Assembly (NCBI GenBank): GCA_002914845.1
Contig: JXTC01000181.1
Coordinates: forward strand, 337,350 to 401,349
Source: Trema orientale
Lineage: Eukaryota; Streptophyta; Magnoliopsida; Rosales; Cannabaceae
Direction of reading: 5' to 3'
Length of the DNA: 64,000 nt
A model generated the notes under the pieces. The model was not told the origin of the DNA. It saw only the letters and a list, made by a program, of their open reading frames with translations, and did not search any database. How positions within the stretch are numbered: position 1 is the stretch's first letter; each line of letters starts with the position of its first letter. Positions 47,785-59,159 of the stretch are shown here, piece after piece. A program made the translations under genes and the position numbers.

Positions 47785-48171
47785 TACTCTCTAATAGAGC
47801 TTGCCTGAGTTTGAGCTTCTTCCTGAATAATACCAAGTAACAAAAAGTTTATGCGGTTAAGTGGATAAGGTGTAATCTAGTTTGGAGATTTTTAGTTTTT
47901 CTCTTGCAATATAACTGGTTACAAAACAAGACGAGTTGCTTTAAACTCCCCTTAATCAGTGCACAAAAAGGCATGTCAATCCTATACAACACCATTGGAC
48001 AGAACAAAGTTTGAATATGGGACTGAAGGGGTATTTGTATAGCCTAATTGCTTGCCCCAAATTCTAACAGGTATCGAAATACGTTAGAGGACACCACGGT
48101 GGTTGTTAGTTTCTAATTTTACCTACGTACATTTTGGAAAACCTGAAACAAAACATTCACGGTTAGAGTTC

Positions 48172-50860
48172 TCAGCTGCTATCTTTAACGTATCTACTGG
48201 TTTCTCCCGTGAGTTCTTCGCACACATTGGCCATCTTCTCTGCATATCCTGCCTGTTTAATGATGAAGGATATCACACAATTATTGTTCTACAACCTTTA
48301 AGCTACGTACCGTGCAAATCATACCAGGTTAGACTAGGGTGTTACAAAAAACTCTCATGTATAGAGAAAAATTTATATAAGAGAGATGGAAAGATATTAT
48401 TAAAGTTACCTGATTAAGGACAAATCCCCTCAACATGGCCATGAAGTCGTTTTGCCTCTCTTTATCAAGCCTTTCAAGCTCACTTCTGTTATTTCCCGCA
48501 TAAGAATATACCACCGCATAATAATAATCACTAACTTATATTGTCATTATTAAATGCAATGAAATGTGTCTTACATGTTTCATTCAGATGCAGACTAGAA
48601 TTTAATTAACAAAAAAACTGGAACCAATATGCCTTGCTACCAAATCTAAGCATGTCAAAGGTATTATATGATAGATATACTGCCATGATGGTTCAGCACA
48701 AAAACAGCATTAGAGAAATAGACAGAAGTTAGAGGATCACAGTGAGTCGTTGTCCTCTACTTATTCTCATGGGGACATGGTTCGTCAAGGAGCAAGTTCG
48801 TGTCGAGCATCAGTATTTCCTAAATTTATAAAGAATGACTAGCTTTGTAAACATGTTTAAGTTGCTTTGAAAGGAACGTTGAATAGAAACTAGTTTCCAA
48901 AAAACACAAGCAAAACATGTTCCAACGTATTATTGACAGAGTGAAATTAAGAGCTAGGTGTCAGTGTACCCCAAGCAATTTACAACGCTACCTAGGAATC
49001 ATGCTCTACATTTTCATCAGTTAGCCATTCTAAAAAATAACAACTGAAATGGCTAAATTACAAGTCTATCGATAGAACTACAGATGTGCTAATAACAAAT
49101 AGGGAGGTGGAGTTTTCTACATTAACTTTGGTGTATGATATTATGTTATACCAATTATCCTTTTTCTTTCCTTCTTTTGTAAAAATTTGAATTAATAAGA
49201 CTTAAAAGCAACAAATAATGACATTATGATTTTAGATATTATGCAATAGAAAATCAAATATAATTTGTAAGACATTAAATGAAAAGAAAGACATTAGATA
49301 TTGGATGCAACTCTTCTTGACAAGAACTTCAAATCTGAGGATTTGAACTAAATAGCCTAATAAGTTTCACTTGTTTCAGTGTATTTCCAGGAAGAAAGTG
49401 AATACCTTAATCCGTTCGTACTCCCTGACTGCACAAGATTTAGAATCCTCAGTAACTCTGACAGTTTCTTTTAACTCCTCTATCTTGTGCATCCTTGATA
49501 TGTCTCCATCAAATATTTTAGAGGATGCAACTTCAAGCTTTTTAATTCTAGAATGTAAGTAAGTTAACTCAGATGACAAAGTCTGAACTAAAAGTAAAGC
49601 ACTATAACAATCTGAAAATGCACACTTGGCAGCTAATACTAGTCCTAGATAATCATGGAGTTTATCTTACGACCAACACCTTATGCCAAGTTCAATAACT
49701 AACGATTCTCCTTTGATAATGGATCAATTATACCACATTGATTTTCCTATGAATTAAAAGCTTTAGAGCCTAAAACATGTAGAAACCTTCTAGATCAAAA
49801 CACACGATTAAAAACATAGAAAAGTCCACTACTTTACCAAATGCTTGACCATTTGCAAGTTCAACTCCCAGTATAATCTGCTTGCTTTAACTGCAACAGT
49901 TGCCACATTTTTCAAATCAGTAGCTCTTACTCTCTGTGAGTCCATCACAGCTTCTTCCGTCTCAAACTTGGTTAAGTTTACAAATGTCATCCTAAAACCT
50001 CCCATTGTCTCTCCTATGTCTTGTTGAGCTTTTACGAGAGACTTGGCATGCAAAACACGAATAGACCAAAATATTCACAGCCAAAACAGGAGACCAGTAA
50101 CTAACTAATTACATGTCTCATATAATGAGGGGCGAAAAACAAGTTGATTGAAGTACTATTCTCAATTTGGTCATTATGAAATTGACTCGTTTAAAGAAAC
50201 AATGGTCTTTCATCAAATCAAAATGGGGGTTCAACTTTTACAAAATGGGAAAGATTGCATTGGCCCCAAATTTAGTATTGTCATGATCTACATGCAATCC
50301 CCACCTTCCATCCTTTTCAATACATACTATCTCTACCTTCAAATATGTTCTTTACACACATAAACTTTGCACAAAACCATAAACTAGAAACCAATAAACA
50401 AACAAGCAAAGAAATAAAGACACCTATAAAGAAAGATTCCTAAGATGCTTCTCAAACTCCTCCAGCCATTCCTTCCTCTCCAAGAGCTCCTTATCTTCCT
50501 CAACCACTAGAGGCTTAACTCTGCCACAATCATTCACCACAGACTGCCTAAACTCCTTGAACAAGTCTCCACCTTCGCCGCTCTCACCCCCTCTGAACCG
50601 TCAACACTACTCTTCTTTGGCATCTGCAGCCTCCCTTGAGCCACCAAGAAAGCACTCAGCTCCTCGCTCTTGCGCACGGCCAGGTGTGCCGCCAACTTGT
50701 TCCAAGTACTTATCCAATACAACCCTTCTCTACTCCACAAACTGCTCCATTTGCATCATCTGGCTCTCAACCACGGACTTATCAGGCCGTACCGGAACAA
50801 AGAAACCCTCTTACAACTCCGCCAACCGGACGGTTCGTCGAGGGCGAGGGACTTCATTCT
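48172..50860 (-). pseudogene. Sorting nexin 2 (SNX2-type) pseudogene
   Basis: SNX2 proteins carry a PX and a BAR-type domain and act in endosomal sorting. Exon pieces, right to left, are: 50860-50435 (end of PX, FVPVRPDKSVVESQMMQMEQ, then SEELSAFLVAQGRL and PLVVEEDKELLERKE), 50052-49838 (SLVKAQQDIGETMG, KASRLYWELNLQMVKHL), 49666-49406 (DYLGLVLAAKCAFSD, KLEVASSKIFDGD, REYERIK), 48496-48420 (NNRSELERLDKERQNDFMAM) and 48252-48172 (GYAEKMANVCEEL, TGA). Breaks are an in-frame TAG after MEQFVE, a TAA before GFFVPV, a frameshift before KLAAHLAVRKSEEL, and loss of the AG acceptor before at least two exons (CAT in place of CAG at ~50050; GCGG at ~48497). The N-terminal half is missing. Exon order fits plant SNX2 genes closely. 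Confidence 0.87.
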
Positions 50861-52995
50861 GTCATCTGGGGTATCGTGAAGATATTCCATCATTTTATTT
50901 TATTTTATTTTATTTTAGAGATTGAGTTTGTTAACACTGAGGGTTACGTGAACCGTGAATGGGAGCTCAGAGGGAGGAAAAGCCAGAGTTATGGAAGATG
51001 GAAGCGATTGGATTACACGGCAAGCGGGTGAGTGAGATAGTGAGTTGGGAGCGAGTCATCCCAGTGTACGTGTAGAGTGGTCGGGATTGAGATGATGACG
51101 AAGATCGAAAAGGCTTACTAATTTTGGCGCAGAGCGAGGGACTCACATGCATATCTGGCATCTGACTATTGGTTAAGATGACACTTATGAAGCCACGTAA
51201 GATGCCAGGTCATCACAACTAGAATTCGGCGAGCTCTTCAGCTGAATCAGTGGGTGTTTGCAATTTTTGTCTTTTGAATGAGTAATTCGCGATTTCTATT
51301 ACTAATATTTTGATTCTTAATTTTAAATTCTTCTTTTTTTTTTTTTTGGCGATTTCCTTTTTTTAAGGCATGTAGAGTTTTTTTTTTTAATGAAGGCATG
51401 TAGAGTCTATTATAATTTATAATATTATCGAAATGTATATTTTTCTTAACATATCATTAATATCCAGAAGAGAGAAAGATATGATGGATTTAACATTTAA
51501 AAAAATAAAAATAAAACAAAACATAACTAAAAAGAAAGTTCTAGGTGCATCTCCTAATACATAGGGGTATACAATGGGGCGAGACGGAACACAAATTTTT
51601 ATCAATAATTAACACAATAATGACTTACTTAACAGATAAATAAAAGAGACCAAAAATAAAAATAGTTGTAGGCGCGTGCGATGGCCACCGCCACATGTTC
51701 ATAATTAATAAAGATGGGGTCCCATGTGTATCTTTAGTATTTTCAAAAACAAAATTTTCATATATCTAAGGAATTTGCATGAAAATACAAAACTAATAAC
51801 TAATCAGATTCCTCTCATAGAATTTTTCCTTGGGAAAAAAAACCCAATTTTATTTTTCCTTTACAAAATGTTCAAAATAAAAGACCCACCAATTAGTTTT
51901 TCTGTCTTTGCATTTTTATTTTGAAGGAGACTTAGAGTGGTAGTAAATAAGTAAATAGTCGTTCCAAAGGTTTTCTAAAATTGAATGGAAAAGAAAAATT
52001 AATATTCAAGTGGAAATTGAGTAGGGATAGAAGTAAGAATTCACATATTATAACATAGACATAGATGAAAAAAATTCTTAATGGGGCAAATTAGGAAGAT
52101 AATGTCATTCTACATGTAAGTATCTAGCTACCCTCCTTGATATAAAGCCCCCTCTTTTAATAAATGACAAAAAAAATCTATAATCTGCCACCCATTCTTA
52201 TGTCATTGATTTTGCAGTAACCTTTCTTCTCCTCTTTTTACAGGTTCTCTCCCTCTTCTCTCCTCTCCTCTCCTCTCCTCTCCTCTCCACTCTCCTCTTT
52301 GTATTATTTTGTTTTTCTTTTCCCTCATTGTGATGCAACGATTTGGCATATAAAAAGAAGCATATACAGTTTGTAAAAAAACAAGGAGGGAAGATAATAA
52401 CTATGTATTAAAAAGAAAGGAAAAAAAAAAACACATACACAGAGTAATAGGAAAAAAAAACACACACAGAGTAATCCAAACCTAATATATTAATATTTTC
52501 AAGCTTGTTTATTGTTGGAAGAATTGACTCCAAATATATACTTAGATCCGAATGTAAATTCAAAAGTCAGTTTAAAATGGGAAAAAAAAAAAAAAGAAAG
52601 AAAATCCAAAAAGGAAAATATAAAGGTTATTGGAATAGTAATATTTTGTCTTCGGAACTTCCATAGTCGCTAATTTCTTATGTAATTGCAACCAGAAATC
52701 TTTAGATTATTTTTTATGGATTTAGAGATCTTCTAGGAGAATTTTGTGCTTAGGATTTAAATTTGCAGTAGCAAATATTTCCATAAAATTAGGTACTATA
52801 ATAAAACATGATTGAAAAAACCTGCATTAAGCAAGTCCTTTTAAATTAAGGACGAATTTGTAGTTATAATTAAATATATATATATAAGAATAATACTGGG
52901 TATCTCAATTAGTTTATCGAAATATTTATACTATATAGCGAGTGAGTTGTCACCATTCAATTAGTATATTAAAACTTCCTACAAATAGTGACAAC
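50861..52995. other. Intergenic, no gene recognised
   Basis: A TTTTA microsatellite at about 50895-50915 lies at the broken 5' side of the sorting-nexin relic. A CTCCT-type microsatellite is at about 52258-52288. The remainder is AT-rich. Short frames at 50967-51161 and 51724-51924 show no features. Confidence 0.4.
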
Positions 52996-54510
52996 TGATG
53001 AGTGTGTATTTTACTCACAAATCAAGTATTCTCTAAGTTCAAAATTCTCAAGCATTTGTGTTGTTTTAATATTGTTTTGTGTTTTTATTGTAGAAAATAA
53101 GAAATTGAGATTTAGTGTATATTTGGCACCAAAACGGAGAAGTTTATAAAGCCGATAATATCTTAAACGAGGCCCGGAGCATCGGAGAGAGCCAAAAAGC
53201 TCAATTGGACCAGCACTTGGGCGCCGCAGTGCCTCAGCTCCAGAACGCTAGCGTCGTAGTGCCCAAAAAGTGGCATCGCGGTGCCAAAAACGAGCACCGC
53301 GATGCCACTACGATTTCAGCACGCACACAAGTCGAATTTTCTCCATTTTGCAGTCACGTATCCACTCGTTTTTGGCTAACTTTAAGAGCCATTTTTAACC
53401 CTTGATCTAACACCAATGGAATGTTAGATTTCTCCATTTCTTAGGTCATCTTAGTGACCTTTAAATACATATTTTAGCATCCATTTTAAGGGTGGAGAGT
53501 TGGAAAAGGAGGCACACCCTTGAGAGCTAAAAATCTTAGAAAGAGAAAGCTTTGGAGCTGAAATTTGGAGAGGATGCTTAAGAGAGATGCTTGAAGAAAC
53601 TTGAAGTTCTACCTCCACAAAAGAGTTTTTCTTCCTCTTTCTCACTCTAATCTCATTTGAATTTTGTATTGGGCATTGTATAATTTGTTTCGAATATTGA
53701 AATTCTTTATGAGATTAGCCTTGGATTCTACTATGCTTGAATTGATTCTCGATTATAGGATTTGATGTACCCTTTTTATACTTTGTTTTGCATATTTTGT
53801 TAATTGTTGGCTTATTTTCTATTGTCAATTCATTTATGTTTCTCCTTGCTTATTGCCTCTAATTTATGTGGTCAATAAATTAGTTGAACTTAGGTTGTGA
53901 TTTTGATACTTGAGAGAGTTTGATTTCATAAACTGGAATTGAGAAATATAGTTTAGGTTGTTGTGAGACCGAGAAGAGATCAACACCTAGATAATCAAAT
54001 TAGGAAGTTCTTAAGGGCTAAAACTTAATGAGTGCTTAGAAAACGAGGTTAGATATATATATCAACTTGGGTACTTAGGCATATTATCTCATTCGGCACT
54101 CGAGAGAGGGAATAAGGTTAGATTAGGTCTTTTGATTAATGAATTTAATGGAATTAGGCTAATAATTGCTTAATTTGACGAATTTAGGAATAATTAGGGA
54201 AAATCATGTCCTTAATATATTAGTGCATAGTAATTTCTATATTTTATTTAAGTAATTCTTTGATCTTTATTTTTATTTATTTTATTTTAAATTCATTTAC
54301 TTTTGATGCCTAGATAAAATTAGGTTATGATAATTTTGGTACTTAACAACTAATCTAAAATCCAATCTCTGTGGATCAACCTTTCTTGCGGTTATACTAG
54401 TTAATTCTAAGTTTTACTAGACTTATGAGGTTAGTTAATAGGAGGTAATTATAAATGTTAATTTCGTACTGGGCGTTTATTTCCAATGACTAAGCGTTTT
54501 TCAATTACCA
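52996..54510 (+). mobile_element. Probable solo LTR of a gypsy-type element
   Basis: The sequence begins TGATGAGTGTGTATTTTACT, a start I associate with plant gypsy LTRs. It contains an unusual GC-rich block with GGCATCGCGGTGCC-like inverted words (about 53210-53310). Near the end comes AATCTCTGTGGATCAACC, typical of the region close to the LTR 3' end. With ACAAC at 52991-52995 and ACGAC at 54511-54515 (four of five) the CA end would be at 54510; another end near 54485 is possible. The 96-codon frame at 53115-53405 lies inside and is not counted as a gene. Confidence 0.5.
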
Positions 54511-54659
54511 ACGACTCTCTTATCTGTTGGTATTAAAAATTTTGTAAATTATTTGGGATATCTAGCATTATCCTATTTACAAATTTCAAAAAAGATGTGC
54601 TTTAATGTGAGGAGGGGGGCAATTAAAACCCTCATAAAAGTAATAGAAAAAAGAGAAAA

Positions 54660-55375
54660 GGACACTATCCAATACTTTTTAAGACATAATACCAAAAATA
54701 TGACCTCTAGAAAATAATTATGTTTCTGTGCAACTTTTAGTGATATTTTTCTAAATACTTGACTAGAAGTTAGTTTTTTCGGTAATTAAAAGAAACCAAA
54801 TTAGTTTCTCACTTTGTGGTAACTAAAATTAGTTTCTTTGATTCTGCTTATTGATTTATCTGATAAACAGATGGTTTTTTTGTTATTTATCATCCTTGAT
54901 TTCTCTAATTATTGCTAAAAACAAATTTGATTTATCAGTTTCCGGTAACCAAATTATTTCAAGTAATCAAATTCGTTTCTTAGTTTCTAATAACTAAATT
55001 AGTTTCCTAGTTTTTGGTAACTAAATTGGTTTTTCTGATTCTGATTATAAAGTTTCTCTGATAAACAGATAGTATATTTTATTTATTATCATTGATTTCT
55101 CTAATTATTGCTAAAAATCAATTTTGTTTCTCAATTTTTGGCAACCAAATTATTGATTTCAGTTACCTAGTTGGCTATTAGAAACCATTAATTAATATAT
55201 AACAAAGAAACTAAATTGGTTTCTTGTATTAACTAGAGAAATCAGTTTTGAGAAACCAACTTCTAGTTGAAGTATTGTAAAAAAATATCACTAAAAGTTG
55301 TATAGAAACATAATTATTTTCTGAAAATCATATTTTTGTATTATTTTTTAGAAGATAGGTATAAGTGTTGAAATT
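54660..55375. mobile_element. Long-TIR element, ~0.7 kb, with internal GGTAAC-type words
   Basis: The left arm from about 54685 (ACCAAAAATATGACCTCTAG, AAAATAATTATGTTTCTG, CAACTTTTAGTGATATTTTT, GACTAGAAGTTAG) returns inverted at about 55345-55255, with over 80 bp of good match. The interior repeats GGTAACTAAATTNGTTTCT and AATTATTGCTAAAAA words, partly as a direct repeat of about 195 bp (54885 and 55080). No coding sequence. The outer limits are uncertain by about 20 bp and I found no target duplication. Confidence 0.75.
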
Positions 55376-55420
55376 CCCAAAAAAAATTGAGTAGGCTTTT
55401 TCTGGGGCCAACTCAATCCA

Positions 55421-55699
55421 CTTGATTTAGGGAAATTGACATAAATAGTAATAATTTTGACTAAAATGACTTTTTTTTGAAAAATAACTTGTCTAGTTGT
55501 GTTTTAGTATTTTACGACCTTGCGTGATGCAGAGTCATACAATTTATGACTATTGATTAGTCCTAAAAAAATCATAATTTTGCGTGACCCATCGTCACAC
55601 AATTTGTGACACTATTAGAAATATCAATATGAAAAAGACTACTAAAAAAGTCATTTTGTGCTAAATTAATACTATCTATGTCAATTTCCCCATGATTTA
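55421..55699. mobile_element. 261-bp Mutator-like MITE with 9-bp target duplication
   Basis: The element is 55430-55690. It starts GGGAAATTGACATAAATAGT and its right end reversed is GGGAAATTGACATAGATAGT; the similarity continues to AAAATGACTTTTTT (about 45 bp). CTTGATTTA and CATGATTTA flank it (eight of nine equal). A 9-bp duplication is the rule for Mutator-like elements. No coding sequence. Confidence 0.85.
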
Positions 55700-55708
55700 T
55701 TTAGGAGG

Positions 55709-56015
55709 AAATTTACAGTAAAGTTAAAGAATTGAAAAATCTCATAATTATTTAGAAAAATAATATTTTTAAAAATATTTATAAAACTATCATTTTTACT
55801 AATTGATATGGTACATGAGGTAATTGGTCAAGTTATTTGAGATAATTAGACTAGTTACTCCAAATAACTCTTGATTACTTCAAGTAATTTGATTGGTTAC
55901 CTAGAGTACCTTTAGAAAATATTAATTTTGAAAAAAATGATATTTTTTAAAACATTATTAAAAGTAGTATTTTTCTAAATAAATTCATAATTTCAAAAAA
56001 ATTTCAACCCATCTG
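55709..56015. mobile_element. Third TIR element in a row (~0.3 kb)
   Basis: Around 55741-55800, TCATAATTATTTAGAAAAAT and AAACTATCATTTTTACT return inverted at about 56000-55925 (reverse reads TTATGAATTTATTTAGAAAA and AAAATATCATTTTTTTC). The centre has GGTTACC and AGTTACT words. The ends are approximate. Confidence 0.65.
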
Positions 56016-56668
56016 GATTTTTTCAATTTATTACACTAGGGGGCTAAATTCTTGTAATAAGCCCTCTTATTTAGGGGGAGGGGAAAAACTACACGGAATG
56101 CCCTTTTTAAACATCCAACAAGAGTATTGTTAGCGATACACATAATTTGTATACAAAAATTACACACAATGATGTGACATGCATTTATTACTAATTATCT
56201 ATATGATATAATCCTACTTATGGTTAAAAAAGCATGCCTTGTGAAAGTACATAGTTACATAGTCCTAATGTAATATACTTATTCGACCATCAATAACAGC
56301 CCTCTATTCAGATGTTAACCCTCATAAATTAATAATGAAATTTTCTGTTAGAACCCTATCATGAATAAACTACATTCAAATGGTCTAAGCTAATGTGAAC
56401 CAAATAATACTATTTTTAAACAAGCAAATAACAAAAACAGAGACGAGGCTATACATCTCCTAATTAAAATCATATATTACTCGGTTATACACATGAACAT
56501 ATACTAAAATAATGAGAAAGATAAGATAGTATTCATAACTTTTTAGTATGAAATTAACTCAGAAACTATGACTAGATCCAGTTATTCCATTCCTTAAACA
56601 AAGCCAATAATCTTTAACTGGAGAGAAAGATCCACCATTAGAAAGAATATTTTTATATTAATAAAGTT
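56016..56668. other. Intergenic, nothing recognised
   Basis: AT-rich sequence without exon-like or repeat structure that I can define. Confidence 0.4.
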
Positions 56669-57720
56669 TAGGATCCAGATCTGGATAGATAAAAAAAGAG
56701 AGGATTTACCTCATCGTCAAAGCAAAAATGAAAGTAAGTAAGATCGAAATTGCGAACAGATAGAGGTCTAACTTGTGGAGATTGAAAAGAGATAGCACAG
56801 AGAGACTGATACTATAGAGATAGAAAAGAGAGATTGGTGATAGAGTTTGAATGGCATTCGGAAGGAGGAGAAGAAAAAATGAAGTGTTCAAAAATTTTGA
56901 AAGTAAAAAATATATGTTTTCAAAATTTTAAAAAACAAAAAGTAAGTATTATTTCCGAAGATGTTTTCTATCTTTTTAAAAACCAAATCTTCTAACCCTT
57001 CGCATATTTTATCAATGTAGGATAGCCGGTTGTAACTCTTCATCTTTTAATTTAAAATCTAAAGAGTACCTTTAGGTTTGAATAATCAGCTTACTTGCTT
57101 ATAATTTTATCAAGGTTTTTGGGTGTTTATTCTTTAAATTTTTTAGAAATGATAATAAATAAATGGGGCTTGTACAAGAATATCCTATTTTTTCGGATAA
57201 AGTTTAATAGATATTCCTTTTTGATTTTATGAACAGATATATCTTTCTTGTAAAATTATAATAATAAGAGTTTTATCATTATACCTCGTAAATTAATTAA
57301 TAATTGTTTACTACTATTATATATAGGTATATCATTTGTTTATTTATGATCTCAAAATCTTTTATCAATTATACACATTGACCCATTTACCATTAGAGAT
57401 AAATTTTTCGTATTAAGAGAGATTAGGAATCCAAATCTGTATAGATAGTAAAAGAGAGGATTTATATTGTTAAATAAATATTGGAGCTACATGAGATCGA
57501 AATCGCGAAAAAATAGAAGCCTAAAATTAAAAATAGATGGCCATGGAGAGACTGAAAGTATAGATGGCCATGGAGAGATAGAAGAGAAAGACGATGACGG
57601 AGTTTGAATGGTGTTGGAGAGGAGGAAAAGAAGAAAAGGAGAAAAATAAGTATTTAAAAAAAATTCAAAAGTAAAAAAATCCACGTTTTCAAATTTTTGG
57701 AATTTTAATGAAAATTAAAA
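56669..57720. repeat. Direct duplication of ~270 bp, ~755 bp apart
   Basis: 56669-56941 and 57424-57720 share TAGGATCCAGATCTGGATAG or its variant, AGAGAGGATTTA, GAGATCGAAATYGCGAA, GAGTTTGAATGGYRTTSG and GTTTTCAAA in the same order. On the minus strand each copy looks like a pyrimidine-rich leader; the right copy-facing end of the first one reads GATGAG|GTAAATCC, like a splice donor. A captured gene leader is possible but unproven. Confidence 0.65.
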
Positions 57721-58488
57721 GAAAAACAACAACAAAAAACAAAAGTAGAAGTATTTTTGCCAAACACGGTTTATATATTTTTTGTGATTTTTAATTAAAA
57801 ATACACAAAATTGTTCTTTCAAGGGTTACCGAATAGACCCTTTATATTTTTTTCAATTCGACTAATTTTTTAATTATTAAGATAAATTACTTTCAGCATT
57901 AAGAATCATGTTGTCAATGTTAGATTAATATGTATATATGAGGAGCGTTTTGTGTTCTTTCGAGCTTAATTACAGTGCTACTAGAACACTTGACTCTGAA
58001 AAGTGAGATGAAACTATGAAACTATGAAACCATGAAATGAAATGTAGTGGACTGTGGACGTTTGTGCACGTCATGAATCTAACATGGTGAGAAAGCATGA
58101 GAAGTATGAAAATAGTAGTATTTAAAATGTCTAAAAGAATTTTGTTTTCATATCATAGTGTTTGTTTATCGAGAAAATAGAAGAAATTATTAGGAAACAA
58201 ACAAACAACCAGTAACGGTGTAGTGGTTCAAACTCTGGTGCGAAGCATGGAAACGAGAGATAAGCATGTGGCAAAAAAAAAAAAAATGATGCACAACACC
58301 TACAAAACTCTCATTACCACATATATAGTGAATTTTGAAGATTACAACATCAATACACATGTTAAGAAATCTTACCCTTAAAAATCTTTAATCATAGCCA
58401 TTTATGTTGCACAACACTTTTAAAGCCCAGGTTGTCCAAATGTCAAAAATCTATCTCACAAATTTATGTAAATTTTAACAAGTCCATG
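57721..58488. other. Intergenic, nothing recognised
   Basis: AT-rich. A short tandem GAAACTAT array lies at about 58010-58040. No gene. Confidence 0.4.
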
Positions 58489-58830
58489 AAAAGGGATTTA
58501 TTGAGTTTTACCGTTAGAAATAGAAAAGTCTTACAAAAATACGGTACGTAGGTTTCCATACCGCATACAAATGGTATTTTTAAAAGAGTTGAGAGTAAAA
58601 TAAACGGTAACACTATGGTAAATAGATCTATCTTTTGTATTTCTATATGTTAATTAAAAAATCTGCTACAAAGTGATAAATAATTGTTAGCCAAGTGTCG
58701 TGGCCTCCGTGTTTATCCTCCCCTCTCTAACGTTCAATCCTACGTTGCCATTGAGTATTTGGAAACCTAAATATCGTATTTTTGTAATACTTTTCTAATT
58801 CTAACGGTAAAACTCAAGAAATCCCTTTTT
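58489..58830. mobile_element. MITE with ~70-bp terminal inverted repeats
   Basis: The left end AAAAGGGATTTATTGAGTTT, TACCGTTAGAAATAGAAAAG, TACAAAAATACG and TAGGTTTCCA returns inverted from 58830 down to about 58755 with few changes. The interior is short and non-coding. No clear target duplication is seen. Confidence 0.82.
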
Positions 58831-59159
58831 CTCTCTTTTTTTTTTCAATACCAAATATTTTCTCATTGAACCTTATATTCTTTACTTTTTCTATTTCTCA
58901 TTTTCTAATTCTTTTTTTTTTTGTTCTCCTCTTTTTTTTTTAAGAAGAAAAAAACCCTATTATTCCCTTTTTTTNAATATTTATTTTTAACTTGCATCTG
59001 TAAAGAGTGAATAATATATGTGTTTTTTGTTAAATTACACAATCGGTCCCTACTCTTCCCCTACTTTAGCATTAATGCACGTAACATATATAATGATCCT
59101 ATATATATAGGATGGACACTAATCGAGTACGTTTTTTTTTTTTTTTTTTTTCTAAGAAG

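Larger units (their letters stand above)
43940..49050. repeat. ~1.3-kb segmental duplication split by a solo LTR
   Basis: Sequence from about 43995 to 45350 is matched in order by about 47880 to 49040. Shared landmarks include CTTGCWWTATAACTGGTTAC, TATACAACASCATTRGA, CACACATTGGCCATCTTMTC, GACTTCATGG on the reverse strand, GATAGATATACTRCC and GCTCTACATTTTCATCAGTTAGCCA. Both copies include the last exons of a sorting-nexin gene on the minus strand. The solo LTR 45549-47779 lies between them. Copy 1 has lost about 100 bp within the penultimate exon. Confidence 0.85.

Noticed and set aside
53115..53405. 96-codon frame with a GC-richer core
   Set aside because: It sits inside a probable solo LTR and has no recognisable domain; the GC-rich inverted words explain the open frame.
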